40,341 nt of DNA from Zavarzinella formosa DSM 19928 (GTDB taxonomy: Bacteria; Planctomycetota; Planctomycetia; Gemmatales; Gemmataceae): contig NZ_JH636439.1 of the NCBI RefSeq assembly GCF_000255705.1, positions 1,958,547 to 1,998,887 of the forward strand, read 5' to 3'. The notes below the pieces were generated by a model. That model was not told where the DNA came from. It did not search any database and worked only from the letters and a program-made list of their open reading frames with translations. The position numbers and the translations under genes are program-made. Shown piece after piece: positions 7,754 through 14,200 of this stretch (position 1 is the first letter of the stretch; every line of letters begins with the position of its first letter).

Positions 7754-7936
7754 ATGAACAAATTACTGGTTGAATTGATTGAGGACATGGAAAAGGCATA
7801 CGCCGAGAACAAGGACAAAATCAGTCTTCGTGATCGCGTCAGACGCTTGATTATCATCTCTGAATTGAGGGATTGGAACAGATCGGGCAAGTTTTCCCCA
7901 TCCCTACAAATGGAATTTACGCAAGCCAAGCCTTGA
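7754..7936 (+). CDS. Small charged phage protein, unknown
   Basis: 60 residues, starting 5 bases after the fibre stop. It is highly charged and probably helical (MNKLLVELIEDMEKAYAENKDK ... shown in parts: LLVELIEDMEKAY, then LRDRVRRLIIISEL). No family recognised. The close spacing to the fibre gene suggests it is in the same transcript and could be a fibre assembly factor, but there is no direct evidence. Confidence 0.55.
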   Translation: MNKLLVELIEDMEKAYAENKDKISLRDRVRRLIIISELRDWNRSGKFSPSLQMEFTQAKP

Positions 7937-7989
7937 CCTTTCGTTTCAATCATCCTTCGCCTTGCATCAATGCCCTTCGCCTTAGTTTA

Positions 7990-8199
7990 ATGCGAGAATT
8001 AGGCTTGCTCTTGCTCAAAGTCGAATCTGGCTGGTTGTCCGGCTTTGTCTTCAAACCTCGTCTTGAGCGATTACATTACATCTGTGACCTACACGAAGAC
8101 GACCCTGAAGGAATGGCTGATTTGATGAGGGAAATTGAGGATGAGGTGAACGCAAAGCAGGGCATTTACTGGCGAATGGTGAACGGCGAATGTAAATAA
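7990..8199 (+). CDS. Small phage protein, unknown (start uncertain)
   Basis: 70 residues from ATG 7990 (MRELGLLLLKVESGW ... YWRMVNGECK); the frame is open upstream to a TTG at 7873 preceded by GAGG, which would overlap the previous gene by 64 bases. Acidic C-terminal half (HEDDPEGMADLMREIEDE). Not recognised. Its stop TAA is part of GTAAATAA (8192-8199), 3 bases before the next ATG. Confidence 0.5.
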   Translation: MRELGLLLLKVESGWLSGFVFKPRLERLHYICDLHEDDPEGMADLMREIEDEVNAKQGIYWRMVNGECK

Positions 8200-8202
8200 T
8201 CC

Positions 8203-8415
8203 ATGACTCATGTTCAAATTTGCTTGATTGCTGGCGTGTCGATGAAATGGCTGGAACGAATGATCGGCAATAATTACCTGCCCCAAGGTGATTTGTCGCC
8301 TCATCTTGACCTGATTAAACAACTGGCGACTGAAGGCGTTCTAAAGCGCCAACCCATATTCATTCCCATTATCACCTACAAAAATAAATTTAGAGGCAGA
8401 TCCAAGGCTAGCTAA
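8203..8415 (+). CDS. Small phage protein, unknown
   Basis: 70 residues (MTHVQICLIAGVSMKWLERM at the start), ending just before the terminator at 8421. The start is preceded by the GTAAATAA motif seen at two other starts in this phage. The N-terminal CLIAGVSMKWLERMI could be a helix-turn-helix-like or amphipathic segment, but I do not recognise a family. Confidence 0.5.
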   Translation: MTHVQICLIAGVSMKWLERMIGNNYLPQGDLSPHLDLIKQLATEGVLKRQPIFIPIITYKNKFRGRSKAS

Positions 8416-8420
8416 ACGAC

Positions 8421-8450
8421 AAAAGCCAACCTTTTGAGGGGCTGGCTTTT
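8421..8450. terminator. Bidirectional terminator between convergent phage modules
   Basis: AAAAGCCA and TGGCTTTT flank an inner ACC/GGG-containing loop; the T-rich end is present on both strands. It lies between the + strand late genes and the - strand trio, so it can end both transcripts. Confidence 0.65.
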
Positions 8451-8510
8451 GGCGTAAGCAAATCTCCACTTACTTAATATTATTTAGCGTCATTTTTTTA
8501 AATTTTAAAA

Positions 8511-8699
8511 TCACAGCATTGCACGCTGTAAAAACTGGTCTGTCTTCATCAGTTTCTTGACAAACTTTGAACGCGCTTCGCTCTCGTCTGGAACGGTATG
8601 AATCCATCTGGCGAGCAACATGGGCAATTCCCGGTTTGTTTTCCAATGTTCGTCAAGATAGGCGTAAACGCTGGATGTGAATTGTTCTTTTTTGGTCAT
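8511..8699 (-). CDS. Small phage protein, unknown (third gene of - strand trio)
   Basis: 62 residues from the ATG at 8699 (MTKKEQFTSSVYAYLDEHW ...). Helical and charged, ending FVKKLMKTDQFLQRAML. The longer frame upstream overlaps the preceding 51-residue gene and was not chosen. The start overlaps that gene's TGA as ATGA, with GGTGG upstream. Not recognised; likely an early or regulatory phage protein given its divergent promoter. Confidence 0.55.
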   Translation of the reverse strand: MTKKEQFTSSVYAYLDEHWKTNRELPMLLARWIHTVPDESEARSKFVKKLMKTDQFLQRAML

Positions 8700-8851
8700 T
8701 GTTCCACCCACTTTCCCCCATCGAGTACAAATGTCACTCTCTCGCCTGCCCTGATTCGTCGGCAAATCTCAACAAGCTCAACAAGCTCATCAAGCTCATC
8801 ATCTGTCGGTGTTGTGGGATTGCCCAACGCCTTTTCCTCTTCCATCGTCAT
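8696..8851 (-). CDS. 51-residue acidic phage protein, unknown
   Basis: A short ORF: MTMEEEKALGNPTTPTDDEL, then DELVELVEICRRIRAGERVT, then FVLDGGKWVEQ. It overlaps the upstream gene's TGA (8848-8850) and the downstream ATG (8697-8699), so all three - strand genes are stop-start coupled. A 9-bp unit repeated three times (8771-8797) encodes the ELD/ELV/ELV helix. The DGGKWVEQ end resembles a small beta hairpin. Function unknown; the tight coupling on both sides supports that it is translated. Confidence 0.6.
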   Translation of the reverse strand: MTMEEEKALGNPTTPTDDELDELVELVEICRRIRAGERVTFVLDGGKWVEQ

Positions 8852-9015
8852 TTCAATACCTCTCGTTTGTAAAAATCGTCTCTTTCGCGGGCGATTGCCA
8901 GAAACACATATCCAGCCGCCTCAAGATTCTCCGCATATGTCCGATTGGTGTTGTTTAATTCAACCAGACACGCATCAAACCAACGCGATTCCCAATCTAT
9001 CACACTCTCATTCAT
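8848..9015 (-). CDS. Small phage protein, unknown (first gene of - strand trio)
   Basis: 55 residues from ATG 9015 (MNESVIDWESRWFDACLVEL ...). I chose this ATG over the TTG at 9042 because GGAG lies about 8 bases upstream of it. Its TGA overlaps the next ATG. Charged helical protein with a C-terminal AIARERDDFYKREVLK. No family recognised. Confidence 0.55.
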   Translation of the reverse strand: MNESVIDWESRWFDACLVELNNTNRTYAENLEAAGYVFLAIARERDDFYKREVLK

Positions 9016-9061
9016 TAAATCAATCTCCGGTTTCACTAACAAAAATAATTGTTACTATTGT

Positions 9062-9104
9062 AAAAGAGTGACAGATTTTAATTTTTATTAATCGTCACTC
9101 TTTT
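9062..9104. promoter_or_regulatory. 11-bp inverted repeat in the divergent control region
   Basis: AAAAGAGTGAC (9062-9072) and GTCACTCTTTT (9094-9104) are perfect inverted copies separated by 21 AT-rich bases. The pair lies between the divergent starts at 9015 (-) and 9114 (+), ending about 9 bases before the latter. It could be a repressor operator for a lysis/lysogeny-type switch or a hairpin in the + leader. Confidence 0.6.
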
Positions 9105-9113
9105 TAGGAAATT

Positions 9114-9386
9114 ATGATGAATCCGAATATTGATTATGAGACGAAATACACTCTATACGGGCTGTGCAAAGCCTTGGGGCTAAACCCACAGGTAGCTTAC
9201 GCGGCTGTCAAACGAGGGCATATCCCTGCGGCTGATTTCCCGTTCTGGGCGCCGAAGTATTATTCATATCCGCTGATGTTGGAGATTATTCCGAGACTGG
9301 AGATTATGGCTGAATTGCAAGAAAAAAGACAGCCCCGCAAAAGCGGGGCTGTCAAAAACAACACTGACACGAAAGGCACGATTTAA
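9114..9386 (+). CDS. Small HTH-like phage protein upstream of the replication gene
   Basis: 90 residues. The segment YTLYGLCKALGLNPQVAYAA (about residues 12-31) looks like a winged-helix/MerR-like DNA-binding helix pair, followed by VKRGHIPAADFPFWAPKYYS; this layout is common in phage replication initiators and excisionase-like proteins. AGGAA lies 4 bases before ATG 9114 (a second ATG follows at 9117). The stop TAA overlaps by one base the start of the primase-helicase at 9386. Its 3' coding end contains an 11-bp hairpin facing the - strand. The DNA-binding role is inferred. Confidence 0.6.
   Translation: MMNPNIDYETKYTLYGLCKALGLNPQVAYAAVKRGHIPAADFPFWAPKYYSYPLMLEIIPRLEIMAELQEKRQPRKSGAVKNNTDTKGTI
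9328..9353 (-). terminator. Strong intrinsic terminator facing the minus strand, inside a + gene
   Basis: Perfect 11-bp stem GACAGCCCCGC / GCGGGGCTGTC with loop AAAA. On the - strand the hairpin is followed by TTTTTTC (A-run at 9322-9327). It lies within the 3' coding end of the small + gene; on the + strand it lacks a proper T-run. Confidence 0.65.
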
Positions 9387-11302
9387 TGAAAGAGACGACT
9401 AACAATTTACATAGTAAGGATTTTAACAAATCTCAAACGCTATCGCAATACGCACGGAAATATTATGAAAACGGATGGGCGCCAGTCGCCTATGAACAGG
9501 GCACAAAAGCGCCCAAAACACAAGGATGGCAGAATCTAAATTTTAAAAACCTTGGTGATGATTACCTGAATGACAAATTCCCAGAGGGGTTTAACAACAA
9601 TGTCGGGCTGGTTCTGGGGGTGAACTCATCCGGTTTGGTTGATGTGGATTGTGACTGTGAAGAGGCTGTTTTAGTCGCTGAAATGTTTCTGCCAACAACC
9701 CGCATGAAGCACGGGAGAGGCGGGAAAACAACACATTACTGGTATCGAGTGACCGACCAGCCGGGCGCATCAAAGAAGTTCACCCTGTCCGGTTCTCTCG
9801 TGGAATTGCGATCTACAGGCGGGCAAACGATGGTTCCGCCGAGCGTTCATCCCAACGGCGAGCGCATTGAATGGCACGGGGATTTGAACCCCAAAGAAAT
9901 TTCATGGGCTGAACTGTCCCGAGCGGTGGCGACATTAGCGAGCGTTTGCGCGTTGACGAGGTTTTGGAGGGCTGGAATCCGGCATGACGCCGCTTTGGCT
10001 CTCTCCGGCGGTTTAATGCGGGCTGGTTGGGCGTTGGAGGACATTGAATCATTTGTTCACGGTGTTTGTATCGCTGCGGATGACGGTGATGTGGCGGATC
10101 GGCTGGGATGTGTGGCGGCGACATTTAGGGGCGGTGATGGGAAAACGACCGGGTTTCCCCGTTTGGCTGAACTCGTTGGCAATGAGTTTGTTTCCCGGCT
10201 GTTGGACTGGCTGGGGATAGGGGCTGAACCCATTGATTACAGCCGGTTGTCGGAGGTGATGGCGAAGCCTGCGCAGGAAAAACCCAAATTCACATGGTCA
10301 AATTTCCGTGAGCTACGCCGCATGAGTTTCAAACTCGATTGGTTTATTGAGGATTTGTTCCCGATGGGCAGCATGAACATTTGGGCGGGCGAATCCAAAA
10401 TCGGCAAAACCACAATCCTAATGCAACTGGCAGAACATACCCGCCGAGAATCAACCATTTGGGGAAAGCGTGTTCACAAAAAGCCGATTTACATTCTCGA
10501 TTACGAAATGGGTCCGTTCGGCTCATGCCATTTCGCCAATGTCCTGCCGTTCTCGGAAGAGGTGGACGAGGAAATTCATTACGCCAGCAAAATTGACCAT
10601 GAGGGATATCACGGGCATGTCCTGCCCAAAACCCTTAGCGTCGAATGGCTGGAAGAACAGTTTCGCGGACTGCCCCCGTCTGTCCTCGTGGTTGATTCCA
10701 TGAGGCGGGCGTTCGGCATGGCTGACAATGCGGTAGAGGATTGGGAGAACAAAGCGTCGTATGTGAACCAACTCCTGACACCGTTGCGGGATTGGGTGGG
10801 GAAGAACGGTCATTGCCTGATTATGATCCACCACACGAACAAGATGGGAAAAGTGTCGGGTTCGGGTGACATCGTGACGGCGACGGACAACACATACGAG
10901 TTCAGCCGAAACAAACTGACCAATGTTTACGCCATTGAAGGACGCGGGAGGTATGTTCGTCAGTTTTACCAGACCCTACGCAAGCAGGTCATTGGAGGAG
11001 TGGAGCAATTGCGGTTTGATTTGGAGTATTCCGAACGGGCACGCAAGGCTGAAGAACTCCGGGGGTATCTCCTGAAAACCATTCTCTTTCTCACAGAGAA
11101 AAGGACACGAACGGAGTTACTGGAGCATTTGGACATTACCCTGAAGCAGTTTCAAAGGATTGACCCGATTGGATGGTTGAAACAACGCGGGGCGGTTGCA
11201 ACTACCCTCGGTTCGAGTGGTGGGTATGAACTGACACCTGTTTTAGAGGGTAAACCGTCAGCCTATGTGAACCTCTGGTTAGACCAGAAAATGACGGTTT
11301 AA
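9386..11302 (+). CDS. Primase-polymerase / RepA-like helicase phage replication protein
   Basis: 638 residues with two domains. Residues about 15-190 form a bifunctional primase-polymerase (Prim-Pol) domain: YARKYYENGWAPVAYEQGTK, GLVDVDCD with metal-binding D86/D88 (D90 also acidic), and the later KHGRGGKTTHYWYR with H109. Residues about 320-560 form a RecA-fold ATPase of the RepA/AAA_25 type: Walker A GESKIGKTT (335-343), Walker B VLVVDS with D437, and HHTNKMGK...GSGDIVTATD, a sensor region. Such fusions prime and unwind phage or plasmid DNA at the origin. The C-terminal 90 residues look like a helical winged domain. It starts within the stop of the preceding gene. A single polypeptide covering priming and unwinding fits a self-replicating phage module. 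Confidence 0.88.
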   Translation: MKETTNNLHSKDFNKSQTLSQYARKYYENGWAPVAYEQGTKAPKTQGWQNLNFKNLGDDYLNDKFPEGFNNNVGLVLGVNSSGLVDVDCDCEEAVLVAEMFLPTTRMKHGRGGKTTHYWYRVTDQPGASKKFTLSGSLVELRSTGGQTMVPPSVHPNGERIEWHGDLNPKEISWAELSRAVATLASVCALTRFWRAGIRHDAALALSGGLMRAGWALEDIESFVHGVCIAADDGDVADRLGCVAATFRGGDGKTTGFPRLAELVGNEFVSRLLDWLGIGAEPIDYSRLSEVMAKPAQEKPKFTWSNFRELRRMSFKLDWFIEDLFPMGSMNIWAGESKIGKTTILMQLAEHTRRESTIWGKRVHKKPIYILDYEMGPFGSCHFANVLPFSEEVDEEIHYASKIDHEGYHGHVLPKTLSVEWLEEQFRGLPPSVLVVDSMRRAFGMADNAVEDWENKASYVNQLLTPLRDWVGKNGHCLIMIHHTNKMGKVSGSGDIVTATDNTYEFSRNKLTNVYAIEGRGRYVRQFYQTLRKQVIGGVEQLRFDLEYSERARKAEELRGYLLKTILFLTEKRTRTELLEHLDITLKQFQRIDPIGWLKQRGAVATTLGSSGGYELTPVLEGKPSAYVNLWLDQKMTV

Positions 11303-11651
11303 TATTAGTCCCCCTTAAAGAATCAGGAAAAGGATACTATTCAATCTCATCTCTTTACCGGGGTGAGGACAGGGGGGGGGAGAGACTAAGGTCTCTCTCC
11401 CCATGTCCCCGCATCCACCAATTTTTAAAAACCATTATTAACAACACATTCAATCGAACTATTGATTCAATCGTTTCGGTTTTGATCGATGCCGGGATGA
11501 ATTTTTAACCTAGGTCCCTGCGGCGTGAACAACCCACGGTTTACCCCCTAAAAAGATTTTTCCGAAAAAACTCTTTCACCCCTTAAAATCGCTCCGCGAT
11601 TTTAATAGTTTTAATTTCATAATCAGATTGGAAACTATCTTCATTTCTTCG
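11303..11651. other. Noncoding hairpin-rich stretch downstream of the replication gene (possible origin)
   Basis: No gene. Visible structure: a run of nine G at 11372-11380 that forms part of a hairpin with GTCTCTCTCCCC (11391-11402); two direct copies of ATTCAATCG at 11448 and 11465, 17 bases apart; and a perfect 10-bp hairpin TTAAAATCGC / GCGATTTTAA at 11583-11605. AT-rich segments between them. A phage origin next to its primase-helicase is plausible but unproven; the 10-bp hairpin may simply end the replication transcript. Confidence 0.45.
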
Positions 11652-11679
11652 TTGACATAAAAACCCCATCGGTTACATT
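11652..11679 (+). promoter_or_regulatory. Sigma-70-type promoter for the structured leader/accessory gene
   Basis: TTGACA (11652-11657), 16-base spacer, TACATT (11674-11679). The -35 is a perfect consensus match and the -10 matches 4 of 6 bases, predicting a start near 11686-11688. Confidence 0.6.
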
Positions 11680-11686
11680 ACTCGTC

Positions 11687-11943
11687 TGCAGCCAACGAAA
11701 ACCATTCGGTAGGTATGGTTGGGATGCGGCAAAAGAGGTTAAACGCCAATGTGGCGTTTAACCTCGCCATGACCTTGGAACGGTCTGATGGCGCGGTTAG
11801 ACGGTGGCAGGTGCATCACCTGCTATAGCGAGCGAATACCCGCGAGAGTCTCGCGGCACGCTTCCTCTAGCCAAACCGTGAGGATCGTTTCGAGAGGGAG
11901 GGCGAATGGGCTGAAGCGTTGGTTTTGTTTGGGGAGTAGGGCT
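11687..11943 (+). ncRNA. Candidate structured RNA / long leader of the 228-residue gene
   Basis: About 250 bases without a convincing ORF, between a good promoter and ATG 11944. By eye it folds into a closed multi-branched domain: outer helix CCAACG (11692-11697) with CGTTGG (11917-11922); a perfect 14-bp hairpin (11735-11748 with 11752-11765, 3-base loop); GCCATGACC with GGTC-TG-ATGGC (11766-11792); ACGGT with ACCGT (11801-11805 / 11875-11879) enclosing hairpins CAGGTG/CACCTG (11808-11822) and CCGCGAG/CTCGCGG (11840-11856), the latter itself enclosed by AGCG/CGCT. TTCCTCT (11862-11868) can pair with AGAGGGA (11893-11899), which would form a pseudoknot. It does not match tRNA, tmRNA, RNase P, SRP or 6S patterns I know. 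It may be a cis-acting leader or a free RNA. Confidence 0.5.
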
Positions 11944-12630
11944 ATGAAGGTCGTTTTGAATACCGTTAGTGACCGTCACGCGAAGATCGCCGCCGAGACT
12001 GTGAAGCACTTGGAGCGTCTTTATCCCGACGCTTCAGAGGCGACGGTGAAGAGTACGGACAAATTGCGTCTGTCCATCGATTTGGATCGCCCGGCTGGGA
12101 GTCTGCATTTTGGAGGTTCAGGGGGCGACATTGAGAAATGGAACAAAAACCTCTCCTTGAGCAACATCCAAAAGGAGAACCTGTTCGACTACGATAAACA
12201 GGCATGGATCGAAAAAGTCGTTGAGGGATTGCTCGTCCAGCCGAACGGGGAAACGGAACGAGTCAAAATCCGTCTCGAATCGCTCTCTGACGGTCCTCAA
12301 TATTTCAAATCCGACTGGAACCACATCGAGGGTATTCTTGGTTCGTATCCCTCGTTTTGCGATGTGCTGAACGAAGGAACAGCTTTCTACTCTCAACACA
12401 GAGGAACAGGCGCTCACGATGTGAATCCCTATGCCTATAACCATCTCGGCAAAATCATGGTAAGTCTGGGTTTTGATGTCGCCCCATTGGTTGCGGGTAA
12501 TGTGTTGTTGCTCAAAATGGATTTGAGACAGGCGTCATACATCAGCCCCAGCCGCCATTGTGGTGTGTTCGTCGATTTTCCTCTACTCGCCAAGAAACGA
12601 GTGATTTTCACCTTCAAGAAAACGAAGTAA
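11944..12630 (+). CDS. Unknown accessory phage protein following the structured leader
   Basis: 228 residues from ATG 11944, which has GGAG at 11931-11934 and AGGG closer to the start. The open frame extends up to 11788, but that part lies in the structured RNA region and does not look coding. The protein begins MKVVLNTVSDRHAKIAAETV, has a mixed alpha/beta look, a charged central part, and a C-terminal strand-rich half (HCGVFVDFPLLAKKRVIFTF). No signal peptide or membrane segment and no catalytic motif recognised. It is followed by a strong terminator, so promoter, leader, gene and terminator form a self-contained cassette typical of prophage accessory (moron) genes. Function unknown; defence or counter-defence is possible but there is no sequence evidence. 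Confidence 0.7.
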   Translation: MKVVLNTVSDRHAKIAAETVKHLERLYPDASEATVKSTDKLRLSIDLDRPAGSLHFGGSGGDIEKWNKNLSLSNIQKENLFDYDKQAWIEKVVEGLLVQPNGETERVKIRLESLSDGPQYFKSDWNHIEGILGSYPSFCDVLNEGTAFYSQHRGTGAHDVNPYAYNHLGKIMVSLGFDVAPLVAGNVLLLKMDLRQASYISPSRHCGVFVDFPLLAKKRVIFTFKKTK

Positions 12631-12641
12631 TCGGAATTCAC

Positions 12642-12675
12642 CACGAGGGCAAGGCTAGCCTTGCCCTCGTGTTTT
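12642..12675 (+). terminator. Strong intrinsic terminator after the accessory gene
   Basis: Perfect 13-bp stem CACGAGGGCAAGG / CCTTGCCCTCGTG with loop CTAG, followed by TTTTGCTCTTTT. Confidence 0.85.
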
Positions 12676-12706
12676 GCTCTTTTAATATTCTCACTGAGGT
12701 AAAATT

Positions 12707-13057
12707 ATGGTTCGCTTAAAAGAGACTAATCCTCTTTTTCAGCTTTGTACTCATATCGAAACGCAATTCATGCTCAGAGTGGTGAATCCAATAGCCATTT
12801 TGTTTGTTTCCAATCCGAATTATCCTGAGAATGTTGACATTACTTTTGATTTTGGAGTTTCCAGAAATCTTTGCTCTGCAAATTGGGACAGAAGAGCTTT
12901 AAGCGGGCTTTTTTATGTTTTGAGTTGCCGAACAAATCGCATTGCTTGTGATGATGTGTTGTGGGAAATGCATAGGAATTTTGCATTCTTGGCTCACCGA
13001 TTTTCTGGAGAAGGCGTCAACCCTCACAAATACCACCAAGCTCCTCGCAAAAAATAG
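12707..13057 (+). CDS. Unknown small accessory phage protein
   Basis: 116 residues, AT-rich codon use unlike the flanking chromosome. Starts MVRLKETNPLFQLCTHIETQ at ATG 12707, preceded by GAGGT about 10 bases upstream. Contains a hydrophobic strand-like segment (VVNPIAILFVSNP) and an odd richness in Cys and Phe (CSANWDRRALSGLFYVLSC). No family recognised. It lies between two hairpins (12642-12675 and 13087-13118), which suggests an independent accessory unit. It would need its own promoter in the 30 bases upstream or read-through of the first terminator. Confidence 0.6.
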   Translation: MVRLKETNPLFQLCTHIETQFMLRVVNPIAILFVSNPNYPENVDITFDFGVSRNLCSANWDRRALSGLFYVLSCRTNRIACDDVLWEMHRNFAFLAHRFSGEGVNPHKYHQAPRKK

Positions 13058-13086
13058 GTGCGTTCCCGATTGAAAGAATCGGAGCA

Positions 13087-13118
13087 GGCAGAAGGGAGCC
13101 AAACGGCTTCCCTCTGCC
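13087..13118 (+). terminator. Probable terminator (imperfect hairpin)
   Basis: GGCAGAAGGGAGCC pairs with GGCTTCCCTCTGCC around loop AAAC, with one G-T pair and one mismatch; ATTCAGTTT follows. Confidence 0.55.
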
Positions 13119-13137
13119 ATTCAGTTTGCATTAATGC

Positions 13138-13335
13138 TCAATCAATTGGCGTCACTTCTGTGGGATCGGTAAAAGGTTCTGGTTGGGAATTATCATCCCA
13201 TTGAACCTTATAGGACACGGCAGGACCAAACATAGCCCCCGGATTTAGATCAACACTCTCAATCGTTCCCGTCAGCCATTTGGTCAGATGCCGGACACGT
13301 TGCCCGACCTCCAGTAATACCAACATTTCATCCAT
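13138..13335 (-). CDS. Small beta-barrel-like protein, unknown
   Basis: 65 residues from ATG 13335, chosen because CGGAG lies 8 bases upstream; the frame upstream of it is open but lacks a good start. The sequence (VGQRVRHLTKWLTGTIESVD, then YKVQWDDN) has the look of a small SH3/Tudor/KOW-type barrel: G-x-V-R-H, TGTIE, and a YKVQWDD strand. Such domains bind proteins or nucleic acid; the specific role is unknown. Acidic C-terminus (FTDPTEVTPID). Confidence 0.6.
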   Translation of the reverse strand: MDEMLVLLEVGQRVRHLTKWLTGTIESVDLNPGAMFGPAVSYKVQWDDNSQPEPFTDPTEVTPID

Positions 13336-13484
13336 GAAAATACTCCGATAGGTGTTTGGAAACGGGAACACTATCCCGTTACCCAACTGAATAGTTCGTT
13401 GGTGTACGAATGCCAACCCACGAGAAAATTTTCGCAAACAAGTGACCTGAAGCCCACTATGAAACAAATGTGAATGCGGCAACT

Positions 13485-13697
13485 TCAATCAATCTCAAAT
13501 CCGCTTTCCTTTAGCCGTTTCTCCCACGCTTGCACTTCCTCAAAACTCAATTCTTCATCCGGCAATGGCGGCAATGTCCGACCACGAACCACCAACGACC
13601 TACGCGGACCAGACGGACGATCACCAAGCGAATCCGGTGACCAGATGCGCCACATCCCCGGTTCTGTTTCGATCACCAACACAATCGTTTCCAACAT
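13485..13697 (-). CDS. Small phage-region protein, unknown
   Basis: 70 residues from ATG 13697, which has a perfect AGGAGG ribosome-binding site. Sequence MLETIVLVIETEPGMWRIWS at the start suggests two beta strands; C-terminal half is an acidic helix (EELSFEEVQAWEKRLKES). Not recognised. It is transcribed toward the previous gene with a 149-base gap that holds nothing clear. Confidence 0.6.
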   Translation of the reverse strand: MLETIVLVIETEPGMWRIWSPDSLGDRPSGPRRSLVVRGRTLPPLPDEELSFEEVQAWEKRLKESGFEID

Positions 13698-13754
13698 GGC
13701 AAACCTCCTGATGATGGGCGAGCCATGAAGGTACGCCGCCGGGAAACGGCGCAC

Positions 13755-14200
13755 CGCCTCAGTAGGAAAAGTTCTGTACCAGATTTTTCCTCTCGTTCTG
13801 GTTTGGAGGCAAGCCGCGAATTCCTCTGCCCTGACCCGTCAATTTTGGTACAGAACCCCCGCTAATGATGGGTTGGAGGCGAGTCAAAAACTGCCCTGCC
13901 CTACCCTGTCCAATTGAGACACAATTGAGACAGAACTACCCCGATTTGGTACAGAACTGGCGAAGTGGCGAAACAAAACATGCTTGTTTTTACGGTAAAT
14001 TTGAAGGTTTTGGAATGGCGACCCTGATTCCCAGCGCCTCCATTCAAACAAGTTACGATGAAGATCGCGCCATGTTTTGATCACAAGTATTTAGGATTTT
14101 CAATTGTTCCAGAGGACGTCAAAACATCCAATTTTCATCTCTTCCATATCTAATCATCTAAAAATCATCACATAATCAGATATCTGCTTGCCAAAACCTC
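13755..14200. repeat. Noncoding stretch with GGTACAGAAC repeats at the prophage right end
   Basis: No convincing gene over about 440 bases. TGGTACAGAAC occurs at 13846-13856 and 13947-13957, its inverted copy GTTCTGTACCA at 13771-13781, and a diverged GAGACAGAAC at 13927-13936. Around the forward copies lies an imperfect ~60-base direct repeat starting GGTTTGGAGGC / GGGTTGGAGGC (13800 and 13869) with a shared CTGCCCT-rich part. TTGATCACAA also occurs twice (14077 and 14208). These could be iterons, an attachment-region structure or decayed sequence. Confidence 0.5.

Noticed and set aside
8771-8797. Tandem repeat as a CRISPR or VNTR
   Set aside because: Only three 9-bp units without spacers, and in frame inside a coding sequence.
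8598-9071. 157-residue + strand frame with a poly-Ser stretch
   Set aside because: It is antisense to three stop-start coupled small genes; the Ser run is the mirror of the 9-bp repeat encoding the DEL/ELV helix.
11790-11885. Possible tRNA within the hairpin-rich region
   Set aside because: No T-arm GGTTCGAATCC-like sequence, no D-loop pattern and no acceptor stem of seven pairs.
11788-11943. N-terminal extension of the 228-residue gene
   Set aside because: The extension lies in strongly folded RNA-like sequence, has no ribosome-binding site and an implausible composition; ATG 11944 has GGAG and AGGG upstream.
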